This document shows, piece after piece, positions 24,927 to 32,308 of a stretch of DNA of 32,308 nt (the first letter of the stretch is position 1; the number at the start of each line of letters is the position of its first letter). This stretch comes from RGIG4708 sp045633845 (GTDB lineage: Bacteria > Bacillota > Clostridia > UMGS1810). Made by a program: the position numbers and the translations under genes. Location: positions 1-32,308 of the forward strand of contig JAZQZC010000005.1 in the NCBI GenBank assembly GCA_045633845.1, given 5' to 3'. The notes beneath the pieces were generated by a model. That model worked only from the letters and a program-made list of their open reading frames with translations, ran no database searches and had not been told where the DNA came from.

Positions 24927-25058
24927 ATGAAAAATAAGCATATTGCTACATATGGCAAAAAAACTGTTAATCACGGTTTTTGTAGTAATCATAATTATGA
25001 TACTATTTCCCATAAAAGCACAATAGCCGCCCTTCTTGCACAAGGACAGCTATTGTAA
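24927..25058 (+). CDS. Possible 43-residue peptide after the structured leader
   Basis: GAAAGGGGG lies 7 nt before the ATG, a good ribosome binding site. The peptide (MKNKHIATYGKKTVNHGFCS start, LLAQGQLL end) is polar, His/Asn-rich and unlike any family I know. The start codon is inside a perfect hairpin, TGCTTAT-GAAAA-ATAAGCA, which could block translation. The coding region may be accidental in a non-coding RNA. Confidence 0.28.
   Translation: MKNKHIATYGKKTVNHGFCSNHNYDTISHKSTIAALLAQGQLL
24952..25026 (+). CDS. Possible 24-residue hydrophobic peptide
   Basis: In another frame of the same transcript MAKKLLITVFVVIIIMILFP followed by IKAQ reads as a single membrane helix with a positive N-terminus. 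There is no ribosome binding site of its own, so it would depend on coupling to the overlapping 43-codon frame. Small membrane peptides of this kind exist, but chance is not excluded. Confidence 0.22.
   Translation: MAKKLLITVFVVIIIMILFPIKAQ
25020..25056 (+). other. Hairpin at the end of the short transcript
   Basis: ACAATAGC pairs with GCTATTGT (8 bp), with CCTT/AAGG inside. The following AAAATTTAG gives no real T-run, so termination is uncertain. Confidence 0.4.
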
Positions 25059-25198
25059 AATTTAGTTTGTTCTCGGCATAACCGTTTGAGGTCTTGCCTT
25101 TTTCTATATTTATTATATTAAATATAATAATTTTTGTCAACTATTTTTAATAATTTTATATCGCTATATTAGTATTATATGAAAAAGCTTTAAAATAC

Positions 25199-25227
25199 TT
25201 GACTTTTGCTGCAAAAGATAGTATAAT
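25199..25227 (+). promoter_or_regulatory. Promoter of the aromatic amino acid operon
   Basis: TTGACT (25199-25204) and a perfect TATAAT (25222-25227) have a 17-bp spacer. The start near 25234 gives a leader of only about 40 nt, too short for a T-box or an attenuator with leader peptide. Confidence 0.82.
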
Positions 25228-25240
25228 AAAACAATCTTAG

Positions 25241-25255
25241 GTTAACAGTGTTAAC
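25241..25255 (+). promoter_or_regulatory. Palindromic operator candidate before pheA
   Basis: GTTAACAGTGTTAAC is a perfect palindrome (7-bp arms around one G) placed about 7 bp after the predicted transcription start and ahead of the ribosome binding site. This is a repressor-type position. The binding protein is unknown. Confidence 0.5.
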
Positions 25256-25273
25256 TTGAATGAGAGGTATGGT

Positions 25274-26362
25274 ATGGACAAATTACAAACAGCAAGAAAA
25301 ATGATAAACGAAATAGACGCAAAAATGTCTGAGCTTTTTTGCAAGCGTATGGAGGCTGCAAGGCTTGTTGCAGAGCACAAGCAGGAGCACGGGCTTCCTA
25401 TATTTGATGCTGCAAGAGAGCAGGCGGTTATCGAACAAAATTCAAAAATGGTTGAGGATGATGAAATCCGCGCCTACTACATAAACTTTTTAAAATATAA
25501 TATGAAGCTTTCACGTCAGTATCAGCATATGCTTATCAGTGGGATGAAGGTTGCATACAGCGGTGTCGAGGGCGCTTTTGCCCACATTGCCGCAGGCAAA
25601 ATATTCCCCGATGCAAATTTAGTTCCGTACAGCGATTTTGATTCGGCATACAAGGCAGTAGTTGCAGGCGAATGTGATTGCGCCGTTATGCCTATCGAAA
25701 ACAGCTATGCAGGCGAGGTGGGTCAGGTGCTTGACCTGATGTTTGGTGGTACGCTCTACATAAACGGCGTGTACGACCTTGAAGTGTCACAAAATCTGAT
25801 AGGTCTGCCGGACAGCAAGCTTTCGGACATCCGCGAGGTTGTAAGTCATCAGCAGGCGCTTATGCAGTGCGCAGATTTTATAAAGGCAAACGGATTTGAG
25901 CAAATTCAGGCAACAAACACGGCAATTGCGGCTCAAAGAGTTGCGCAGGGCGGCGACAAGTCGGTTGCAGCCATCGCCAGCAGGGAAACTGCAGAATTGT
26001 ATAATCTCAAAATTATAGAAAAAGACATTAACCAAAGCAACTTTAACACTACCCGCTTTGCAGTGTTCTCCAGAGCCGAAAACACCGACAAGGCTCCCGG
26101 CAACAACTTTTTGCTGTTGTTTACAGTAAGCCACGTTGCAGGTGCTCTTGCCAAGGCAATAAACGTAATAGGTGACCACGGCTTTAATATGAGAGTGCTC
26201 CGAAGCAGACCTGTTAAGGACTCAAACTGGCAGTACTACTTTTATGTTGAGGCAGAGGGCAATGTCAACAGTGACGAGGGCAAAAATATGCTATGTGATT
26301 TAAGAGAGTATTGTGAACAGCTCAAGGTAGTAGGCAATTACTCAAATCAGATTACCTTGTAA
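25274..26362 (+). CDS. pheA: Bifunctional chorismate mutase / prephenate dehydratase (P-protein)
   Basis: The ATG at 25274 follows GAGAGGT, and an in-frame TTG upstream lacks a ribosome binding site. The product has 362 residues. Residues 1-85 form an AroQ-type chorismate mutase helix bundle (INEIDAKMSELFCKRMEAAR, with LVAEHKQEHGLPIFDAAREQ). Residues about 92-268 are prephenate dehydratase: VAYSGVEGAFAHIAA, CAVMPIENSYAGEV, and NFNTTRFAVFS with the essential Thr-Arg-Phe. An ACT domain ends the protein (GALAKAINVIGDHGFNM, then LRSRPVKD, resembling the ESRP motif that binds Phe). It turns chorismate into prephenate and then phenylpyruvate, and is probably feedback-inhibited by phenylalanine. It is first in the operon, with a 90-bp gap before aroB. 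Confidence 0.93.
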   Translation: MDKLQTARKMINEIDAKMSELFCKRMEAARLVAEHKQEHGLPIFDAAREQAVIEQNSKMVEDDEIRAYYINFLKYNMKLSRQYQHMLISGMKVAYSGVEGAFAHIAAGKIFPDANLVPYSDFDSAYKAVVAGECDCAVMPIENSYAGEVGQVLDLMFGGTLYINGVYDLEVSQNLIGLPDSKLSDIREVVSHQQALMQCADFIKANGFEQIQATNTAIAAQRVAQGGDKSVAAIASRETAELYNLKIIEKDINQSNFNTTRFAVFSRAENTDKAPGNNFLLLFTVSHVAGALAKAINVIGDHGFNMRVLRSRPVKDSNWQYYFYVEAEGNVNSDEGKNMLCDLREYCEQLKVVGNYSNQITL

Positions 26363-26452
26363 TGTGTGACATAGGCATCGTAAACAGACAAAATTCGGAA
26401 TGTCGGCAAGCGCCATTCCCTACATCTTTCGATTATACGAGGAGAGATAACA

Positions 26453-27463
26453 ATGATTATAAATATGGATTTAGGCAAAAGCAGCTACGATATAGTAGTA
26501 GAGCGTGGCTGCCTTAATGAGGCGGACAAGCTGCTCAATCTCAACCGCAAGGTTCTTATTATTACCGACAGCGGTGTTCCAAAGGAGTACAGTGAGTGCA
26601 TTGCATCAAAGTGCAAGGAGCCCACAATTGAATGTGTAGAGCAGGGCGAGGGCAGCAAAGGCTTTGACACGTACAAGCGGATTTTGTCTGTGCTTTTAAA
26701 CAAAGGCTTTACACGCACCGACTGCGTGGTTGCAGTGGGCGGCGGTGTTGTGGGCGACCTTTCGGGCTTTGTTGCGGCGTCATTTATGCGTGGTATTGAC
26801 TTTTACAACATACCCACCACGCTTTTGTCACAAATAGACTCATCAATCGGCGGCAAGGTGGCAATCAACCTTGACGGCATCAAAAATATTGTGGGTGCAT
26901 TTTATCAGCCAAAAAAAGTTCTTATTGACCCGGATGTTTTAAAAACACTGCCCCAAAGGCAAATTTCAAACGGACTTGCAGAGGCAATTAAAATGTCACT
27001 TACATCAGACAATAAGCTTTTTGACCTTTTTGAAAAAGAAAATGTTGAACAAAATATAGACACAATAATTGTAAAATCTCTGTGCATAAAAAGAGATGTT
27101 GTGCAGCAGGACGAAAAAGAAACAGGGCTTCGCAAAATTCTCAACTTTGGTCACACAATAGGCCACGGTATTGAGAGCGAGGCAAGCTTAAACGGACTTT
27201 ATCACGGCGAATGTGTTGCGCTTGGTATGATACCTATGTGCAGCGACTCCGTAAGAGAGCGTCTTATATCCGTACTTAAAAAAGTGAACCTGCCAACTGA
27301 GCTTAACTGCGATGTAAACAAAGTATGCGCGGCAATGAGCCACGACAAAAAATTTGACGGCAGCAAGGTGACTGTCATATTGGTAAATGAGCCAGGAAGC
27401 TTTGAGATGAAAAAAATATCATCACAAGAGCTTGAGTCGATTACCAAAAAAGCGTTTAATTAA
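26453..27463 (+). CDS. aroB: 3-dehydroquinate synthase
   Basis: The 336-residue protein carries the AroB hallmarks. The NAD-binding segment is VVAVGGGVVGDLSGFVAASF, followed by RGIDFYNIPTTLLSQIDSSI and GGKVAIN. Metal-binding and active-site pieces include GLAEAIKMSL and NFGHTIGHGIES (metal His), with LYHGECVALGM further on. It converts DAHP to 3-dehydroquinate, the second shikimate-pathway step, using NAD and a divalent metal. GAGGAG precedes the ATG. The intergenic region after pheA holds a small GGAATG...CATTCC stem. The family's usual length is about 350 residues, so this is a compact, complete version. DAHP synthase, which should supply its substrate, is not nearby in the window. Confidence 0.95.
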   Translation: MIINMDLGKSSYDIVVERGCLNEADKLLNLNRKVLIITDSGVPKEYSECIASKCKEPTIECVEQGEGSKGFDTYKRILSVLLNKGFTRTDCVVAVGGGVVGDLSGFVAASFMRGIDFYNIPTTLLSQIDSSIGGKVAINLDGIKNIVGAFYQPKKVLIDPDVLKTLPQRQISNGLAEAIKMSLTSDNKLFDLFEKENVEQNIDTIIVKSLCIKRDVVQQDEKETGLRKILNFGHTIGHGIESEASLNGLYHGECVALGMIPMCSDSVRERLISVLKKVNLPTELNCDVNKVCAAMSHDKKFDGSKVTVILVNEPGSFEMKKISSQELESITKKAFN

Positions 27464-27476
27464 AGGATTTGATTTT

Positions 27477-28574
27477 ATGAAAAATACATTTGGTCACAGT
27501 GTAAGCATAACAATATTTGGTGAAAGCCACGGCGAGCAAATAGGCGCAATTCTTGATGGTATGGCGCCCGGAATACCCGTTGACAAAAGCTTTATTATGT
27601 CGCAGATGGACAAAAGGCGCGCCAAGGGCAAAATTTCAACTGCCCGCAAAGAGTCTGACGGAGTAGTTATATCAAGCGGTGTTTTTGAGGGCAAAACCAC
27701 AGGCACACCAATATGCTTTACAATAAAAAACAATAATACCCAAAGCAAGGACTACAGCGAAACACGCAATTTTGCCCGCCCTGGTCATGCAGATTACACT
27801 GCAAACTGCAAATATCATGGCTTTGAGGATTACCGCGGCGGCGGTCACTTCAGTGGCAGAATAACCGCAGGTATTGTTGCGGCAGGTGCAGTTGCAATAA
27901 GTGCCCTGAGGGAAAAGGGTATATACATAGGCACTCATATAAAAAGATGTGCAGGCATATCGGACAGAGCCTTTGATGATATTGCAAAGGATATACAAAA
28001 GCTTAACAATATGGAATTTGCAGTGCTTGACGAAGCTGCGGCAACCAAAATGAATGATGCCATAATAGCAGCCGCAAATGACGGAGACAGCGTGGGCGGC
28101 ATACTTGAATCTGCAGTTATCGGACTCCCCGCAGGTGTGGGTGAGCCATGGTTTGACACCTTTGAGAGCATTATTTCACATATGCTTTTTTCCATCCCCG
28201 CAGTAAAGGGCGTTCAGTTTGGCGCAGGCTTTGATATGGCAGATATGCGCGGAAGTGAGGCAAACGACGAGTTTTATATAAAAGACGGCAAGGTTGCCAC
28301 CTCAACAAACAACAACGGCGGCATAAACGGCGGTATTACCAACGGAATGCCTGTAATAATGAGCTGTGCTATAAAGCCTACTCCATCAATATACAAGCAG
28401 CAAAACACAATAGATTTTATAAACGGCGAAAATGCGCAGCTTACAATTAAAGGCAGACATGACCCTGCTGTAATTCACAGAGCGAGAGTTGTAGTTGATA
28501 GTGCTATTTCACTTGCACTGTGCGATATGCTGGCAATGCGCTTTGGCACAGACTGGCTGAAAGGAAATGAATAA
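27477..28574 (+). CDS. aroC: Chorismate synthase
   Basis: The ATG at 27477 with AAGGA upstream gives 365 residues. The frame extends 15 codons into aroB but those do not belong to the family. The start FGHSVSITIFGESHGEQIGA has the conserved GESHG. GHADYTANCKYHGFEDYRGG followed by GHFSGRITAG matches the FMN/EPSP-binding region. STNNNGGINGGITNGMPV and KGRHDPAVIHRA are further conserved blocks. It removes phosphate from EPSP to give chorismate and needs reduced FMN. The stop codon overlaps the aroE/K start by one base, indicating translational coupling. Confidence 0.95.
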   Translation: MKNTFGHSVSITIFGESHGEQIGAILDGMAPGIPVDKSFIMSQMDKRRAKGKISTARKESDGVVISSGVFEGKTTGTPICFTIKNNNTQSKDYSETRNFARPGHADYTANCKYHGFEDYRGGGHFSGRITAGIVAAGAVAISALREKGIYIGTHIKRCAGISDRAFDDIAKDIQKLNNMEFAVLDEAAATKMNDAIIAAANDGDSVGGILESAVIGLPAGVGEPWFDTFESIISHMLFSIPAVKGVQFGAGFDMADMRGSEANDEFYIKDGKVATSTNNNGGINGGITNGMPVIMSCAIKPTPSIYKQQNTIDFINGENAQLTIKGRHDPAVIHRARVVVDSAISLALCDMLAMRFGTDWLKGNE

Positions 28575-29806
28575 TGAATTACGGTTGCATTGGTGAGCAT
28601 CTTGCTCACAGCTTTTCAAAAGAAATACACAACAAAATCGAAAGCTATGACTATGAGCTTTGCGAGGTGGCAAAAGATAAGCTTAATCAATTTATGGCAA
28701 AAAGGGAATTCAAGGCAATAAATGTTACCATTCCCTACAAGCAGGATGTAATTGCGCACCTTTACTATATAGACGATATGGCAAAGCAAATCGGTGCGGT
28801 AAACACCATTGTCAATCATGACGGAAAGCTTTACGGCTACAACACAGACTTTATGGGTATGAGCGCCCTTGCCGACAGAATAGGTATAAGCTTTGAGGGC
28901 AAAAAGGTGCTTGTTCTGGGCACAGGCGGTACAAGCAAAACTGCTGTTGCAGTTGCAAAAAGCAAAGGTGCAAAAGAGGTTGTAAGAGTGAGCCGCAGCG
29001 GCGGTGACAATTGCGTTACATATGACCAGGCAAAAAAAATGCACAGTGACTCGCAAATTGTAATAAACACTACCCCTTGCGGAATGTACCCAAACAACGA
29101 TGGTATGCCCATAGATTTGAGTGATTATCCCTTTGTTGAGAGTGTGCTCGACGCGGTGTACAACCCGCTTGTTACACGGCTTGTGCGCGAAGCACTCAAA
29201 AAGGGCATAAAGGCAGAAGGTGGGCTTTATATGCTTGTAGCTCAGGCTGTTTTTGCGGCAGCGAAGTTCACAGGCAAAACCTACGACGGCAAAATAATAG
29301 ACAGTGTGTTTAACGAGATTTTTTCATCAAAGCAAAATATTGTGTTAACCGGTATGCCCGGCAGCGGCAAAACCACAGTGGGCAGGCTGCTGGCTCAAAT
29401 TACGGGCAGACAATTTATCGACACCGACGAATTGATAGTACAAAAACACGGTGAAATATCATACATATTTGCAAAGCAGGGCGAAACAGCCTTTAGAGAT
29501 ATGGAAACAGAAGCCGTAAAAGAGGCAAGTGCAAGCTGCGGCTGCATAATTTCTACCGGCGGAGGTGCAATTCTTCGTGACAAAAATATAGATGCTCTCA
29601 AGTCAAACGGCAGGGTGTTTTTTATAGACAGACCGCTTAAATGCCTTGTTCCAACCAATGACAGACCTCTTGCAAAGGATGCTTCGGCAATCAAAAAGCG
29701 CTATGATGAACGATACCAAAAATACTGCAGCAGCGCAGATGTAATTATAGATGCCGACTGCACCCCCGATGCAGTGGCACAAAAAATATTAAACAATATG
29801 GAGTAA
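28574..29806 (+). CDS. aroEK: Shikimate dehydrogenase-shikimate kinase fusion
   Basis: The 410-residue protein fuses two non-consecutive-by-name but adjacent pathway activities. Residues 1-250 are AroE: HSFSKEIHNK for shikimate binding, INVTIPYK with the catalytic Lys, GAVNTI, GYNTDFMG, and the nucleotide loop GTGGTSKT. The family's usual Pro after HSxS is replaced by Lys. Residues about 253-410 are AroK: Walker A GMPGSGKTT (260-268), DTDE, FRDMETE, STGGGAILR and a short lid NDRPLAK. AroE reduces 3-dehydroshikimate to shikimate, and AroK phosphorylates it at O3. The fusion would couple the two steps. It starts on the stop codon of aroC. Confidence 0.93.
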   Translation: MNYGCIGEHLAHSFSKEIHNKIESYDYELCEVAKDKLNQFMAKREFKAINVTIPYKQDVIAHLYYIDDMAKQIGAVNTIVNHDGKLYGYNTDFMGMSALADRIGISFEGKKVLVLGTGGTSKTAVAVAKSKGAKEVVRVSRSGGDNCVTYDQAKKMHSDSQIVINTTPCGMYPNNDGMPIDLSDYPFVESVLDAVYNPLVTRLVREALKKGIKAEGGLYMLVAQAVFAAAKFTGKTYDGKIIDSVFNEIFSSKQNIVLTGMPGSGKTTVGRLLAQITGRQFIDTDELIVQKHGEISYIFAKQGETAFRDMETEAVKEASASCGCIISTGGGAILRDKNIDALKSNGRVFFIDRPLKCLVPTNDRPLAKDASAIKKRYDERYQKYCSSADVIIDADCTPDAVAQKILNNME

Positions 29807-29809
29807 ATT

Positions 29810-30244
29810 ATGAAAATAATGGTAATAAACGGACCTAACCTCAATATGCTTGGCATAAGAGAGCCCGATATATACGGAAAAACCACATACAATGACTTGT
29901 GCACTATGATAAAGGAATACTGTGACAGCAACAACATTGAGGTTGAGCTTTATCAGTCTAATCATGAGGGTGACCTTGTAGACAAAATTCAAAGTACATA
30001 TGGCACCTTTGACGGAATTGTTATAAACCCCGGTGCATACACCCACACAAGCGTTGCAATACTCGATGCAGTAAAGGCCGTGGGAGTGCCCACTGTTGAA
30101 GTGCACATATCCGATGTAGACATCCGCGAGAGCTTTCGCAGTGTGAGCTACATACGCTTAGGATGCAAAACAACCATCTCGGGCAGAGGGCTCAAGGGAT
30201 ACATCGATGCAATTGACTATCTTGTAAACGAAAAGGATAATTAA
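29810..30244 (+). CDS. aroQ: Type II 3-dehydroquinate dehydratase
   Basis: The 144-residue protein is of normal length for the dodecameric type II enzyme. It begins MKIMVINGPNLNMLGIREPD with the conserved NGPNLN and GxREPxxYG. YQSNHEGDLVDKI, NPGAYTHTSVAILDA (catalytic His), VEVHISDVDIRESFR and the C-terminal GCKTTISGRGLKGY follow. It dehydrates 3-dehydroquinate to 3-dehydroshikimate, sitting between AroB and AroE in the pathway. The gene starts 4 bp after the aroE/K stop, with GGAG as ribosome binding site inside the previous gene. Confidence 0.95.
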   Translation: MKIMVINGPNLNMLGIREPDIYGKTTYNDLCTMIKEYCDSNNIEVELYQSNHEGDLVDKIQSTYGTFDGIVINPGAYTHTSVAILDAVKAVGVPTVEVHISDVDIRESFRSVSYIRLGCKTTISGRGLKGYIDAIDYLVNEKDN

Positions 30245-30246
30245 TT

Positions 30247-31458
30247 ATGAAAATAACATTTAAAAAATCCACACCAAGTGGCACAATATCTGCGCCTCCG
30301 TCTAAAAGTATGGCTCACCGTATGTTAATCAGCGGAGGGCTGAGCTGCGGCAAAAGCATTGTGCACGGAATTGCTCCGTCGCAGGATGTACTTGCAACTC
30401 TCGATTGCCTGCAAAGCCTTGGTGCAAAATATACATACGAGGGCGACACTGTTGTAATTGATGGTATAGGCGCGGCAGGCGGCGCAAAAGATGTTCTCAA
30501 ATGCCGTGAAAGCGGCTCTACACTGCGCTTTTTTATTCCGCTATGCCTGCTTGACGGCAAAAAAGCAACTCTTACAGGCAGCCAAACGCTACTTGGCAGA
30601 CCTCTTGATGTGTATAAAAATATATGTGATAAACAGAATATCAAATTCAGCAACGACGGCAAAAAAATCACCGTTGAGGGAAAGCTTAAAAGCGGTGACT
30701 TCAAAATACCCGGCAACATAAGCAGCCAGTTTATAAGCGGGCTTTTGTTTGCATTGCCACTCCTTTCGGGTGACAGCACAATCAATATTGTGCCGCCCAT
30801 TGAGAGCTTGTCGTATATTAATTTAACAATTGAGGCTCTCGGTGAATTTGGCGTTGAGGTAAAATGGCTTGACGAGCGCACCTTGTATATAAAGGGCGGT
30901 CAAAAATATCAACCCCGCGAGGTATGGGTTGAAGGCGATTATTCAAATGCGGCATTTTTTGCGGCAATGGATTGCCTTGGCGGACAGGTTCAAATTACAG
31001 GTCTAAAAAAAGACAGTATTCAGGGCGACAGAGTATACACCCGCCTTTTTGAACAGTTGTGCAAAGGCACCCCCGCAATTAATATATCCGATTGCCCCGA
31101 CCTTGGCCCTGTTATGATGGCACTTGCGGCGGCAAAATCGGGCGGCGTGTTTACCGGCACAAAAAGGCTAAGAATTAAAGAGAGCGACAGAGGCTCAGCT
31201 ATGGCTGAGGAGCTTAAAAAGTTTGGCGTTTCGGTTAAAGTGGAGGAAGATACAATTGTGGTATACCCCATAGATTTTCACACACCCGAAGATGTGCTTT
31301 GCGGTCACAACGACCACCGCATTGTAATGTCGCTGAGCGTTTTGCTTATGCTCACAGGCGGCACCATAGACGGCGCAGAGGCAGTAAACAAAAGTATGCC
31401 CGACTTTTTTGAAAAATTAAAGCAGCTGGGAGTGAATTTTAAAAATGAAACAGTTTGA
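30247..31458 (+). CDS. aroA: EPSP synthase (3-phosphoshikimate 1-carboxyvinyltransferase)
   Basis: The 403-residue protein has the two-domain inverse alpha/beta barrel pattern. PPSKSMAHRML binds the substrates, and RESGSTLRFFIPLC corresponds to the GNAGTxxRP loop of the Escherichia coli enzyme. SSQFISGLLFALPL, DCPDLGPVMMALAA and RIKESDR..AM.EELKKFG follow, then HNDHRIVMSL near the end. It condenses shikimate 3-phosphate with PEP. The loop differs from both classical types: Ser replaces the usual Thr, and Phe stands where class I has Pro101. It ends overlapping tyrA by 14 bp. Confidence 0.95.
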   Translation: MKITFKKSTPSGTISAPPSKSMAHRMLISGGLSCGKSIVHGIAPSQDVLATLDCLQSLGAKYTYEGDTVVIDGIGAAGGAKDVLKCRESGSTLRFFIPLCLLDGKKATLTGSQTLLGRPLDVYKNICDKQNIKFSNDGKKITVEGKLKSGDFKIPGNISSQFISGLLFALPLLSGDSTINIVPPIESLSYINLTIEALGEFGVEVKWLDERTLYIKGGQKYQPREVWVEGDYSNAAFFAAMDCLGGQVQITGLKKDSIQGDRVYTRLFEQLCKGTPAINISDCPDLGPVMMALAAAKSGGVFTGTKRLRIKESDRGSAMAEELKKFGVSVKVEEDTIVVYPIDFHTPEDVLCGHNDHRIVMSLSVLLMLTGGTIDGAEAVNKSMPDFFEKLKQLGVNFKNETV

Positions 31459-32305
31459 TATAGACAGCAAGGTGCTCATTGTAGGTTTGGGCTTACTCGG
31501 CGGCAGCTATGCAAAGGCACTTACCAAAAAGGGAATATATGTATCTGCAATAGACACACGCAAGGAGAGTATAGATTACGCTCTTTCTAACGGAATAATC
31601 AACGAGGGCAGCACCGAGGTGCAAAAGCAGATGGTGCAAAATGCAGATGTTGTTGTGTTTGCCCTTTACCCAAAGGTTTTTGTAAGCTGGATAAAAGAGT
31701 ATCAGCAGCTTTTTAAGCCCGACACACTTATTACAGACGTAACAGGCGTAAAAAAATGTATTGTAGACGAAATAAACGCAATACTGCGCGATGATGTGGA
31801 ATTTGTTGCGGCTCACCCTATGGCAGGCCGCGAGGTTTATGGGGTGGAAAACAGCGATGACAGAATTTTTAACGGCGCAAACTACATTGTAGTACCAACC
31901 CCCAAAAATACCAAAGAGGGCATAGACAACTGCAAAAAGCTTGGTATATATCTTGGCTTTGCAAGAATAGCCCAGCTTAGTCCCGAAAAGCACGACGAAA
32001 TGATTGGCTTTGTGTCGCAGCTTACACACTGCATAGCCATAAGCCTTATGACCTGCTGTGACAACGAAAGCCTTGTTGACTACACAGGCGACTCTTTTAG
32101 AGATTTAACACGAATTGCACGCATCAACGATGCTATGTGGAGCGAGTTGTTTATGTTAAACAAGGAATCTTTGCTGGAGCAAATGGAGGTCTTTATCAAT
32201 GAATTCTGTGAACTGAAAAGCCTTATCGCCCAAGACAAGATCCCGGAGCTTCGCGAAAAGATGAAGCTTTCTACACAAAGAAGAGCACTTTTTGATAAAA
32301 AATAA
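31445..32305 (+). CDS. tyrA: Prephenate dehydrogenase
   Basis: The 286-residue protein starts with an NAD(P)-binding fold, VLIVGLGLLGGSYAKAL, and has ITDVTGVKKCIVDEI, then FVAAHPMAGREVYGV (conserved HPMAGxE-like with Arg in place of Ser/Thr variants) and the helical C-terminal domain (FVSQLTHCIAISL, GDSFRDLTRIA). It oxidatively decarboxylates prephenate to 4-hydroxyphenylpyruvate for tyrosine synthesis. There is no ACT domain after the core, so feedback control by tyrosine may be absent or built differently. GGAGTG within aroA serves as ribosome binding site. The gene is complete, ending 3 bp before the window end, so further operon genes may follow. Confidence 0.94.
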   Translation: MKQFDIDSKVLIVGLGLLGGSYAKALTKKGIYVSAIDTRKESIDYALSNGIINEGSTEVQKQMVQNADVVVFALYPKVFVSWIKEYQQLFKPDTLITDVTGVKKCIVDEINAILRDDVEFVAAHPMAGREVYGVENSDDRIFNGANYIVVPTPKNTKEGIDNCKKLGIYLGFARIAQLSPEKHDEMIGFVSQLTHCIAISLMTCCDNESLVDYTGDSFRDLTRIARINDAMWSELFMLNKESLLEQMEVFINEFCELKSLIAQDKIPELREKMKLSTQRRALFDKK

Positions 32306-32308
32306 TAT

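Noticed and set aside
24400..25043. Minus-strand ORFs of 110 and 104 codons
   Set aside because: They run through the structured leader, its terminator and the plus-strand structured RNA, and lack ribosome binding sites.
25110..25130. Palindrome TTATTATATTAAATATAATA as an operator
   Set aside because: It is pure A/T in a very AT-rich stretch, far upstream of the pheA promoter, and may be chance.
1..32308. CRISPR array, prophage or integrative element
   Set aside because: No regularly spaced direct repeats, cas genes, integrase, recombinase or phage structural genes were found.

Overview
The window looks like the chromosome of a low-GC, Gram-positive anaerobe of the Clostridia (Bacillota), probably an uncultivated gut lineage. 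The signs are AAAGGAGG-type ribosome binding sites, sigma-A promoters with 17-bp spacers, several secreted proteins with S-layer homology (SLH) domains, Firmicutes-style Rho-independent terminators, and a compact aromatic amino acid operon. No species call can be made from the sequence alone.

Layout. (1) 1-2030: a palindromic element with tRNA-3'-end-like inverted termini, a nitrilase-fold gene, then about 1 kb of decayed DNA with a broken tRNA-Trp-like sequence. (2) 2033-11260: a promoter, a cobalamin riboswitch with its own terminator, and an operon encoding a small repeat protein, a huge SLH protein carrying DUF4465-like and DUF4430 domains, an SLH protein with an alpha/alpha-barrel, a membrane-anchored DUF4430 protein, a corrinoid adenosyltransferase and a truncated EcfT. 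(3) 11240-12160: a deletion junction joining EcfT to the tail of a KdpE-like regulator, then an SdpI-family gene. (4) 12480-12741: tRNA-Trp on the minus strand with promoter, terminator and a broken tandem copy. (5) 12865-23420: a four-gene S-layer operon, one member carrying an oligogalacturonate-lyase-like propeller. (6) 23443-24732, minus: a TetR-family regulator and a small unknown gene behind a highly structured leader with a terminator. (7) 24783-25058: a structured plus-strand transcript with possible very small ORFs. (8) 25199-32305: pheA-aroB-aroC-aroE/K-aroQ-aroA-tyrA, from 3-dehydroquinate formation through chorismate to prephenate, phenylpyruvate and 4-hydroxyphenylpyruvate. DAHP synthase is not in the window.

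The most exciting part is region 2. Mammalian intrinsic factor and transcobalamin bind B12 between an N-terminal alpha6/alpha6 barrel and a C-terminal beta domain that Pfam calls DUF4430. Here, under a cobalamin riboswitch and beside a corrinoid adenosyltransferase, those two folds sit on separate secreted chains: the barrel on an SLH-anchored protein, DUF4430 once on a giant SLH protein and once on a membrane-anchored protein. The giant protein also has an N-terminal domain resembling DUF4465, which I recall as linked to Bacteroides B12-capture loci. I infer a split, surface-displayed intrinsic-factor-like corrinoid capture system in a Gram-positive cell, handing corrinoid from the S-layer to the membrane. 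Its likely transporter module is broken in this window, so the system may be decaying or may rely on ECF components elsewhere.
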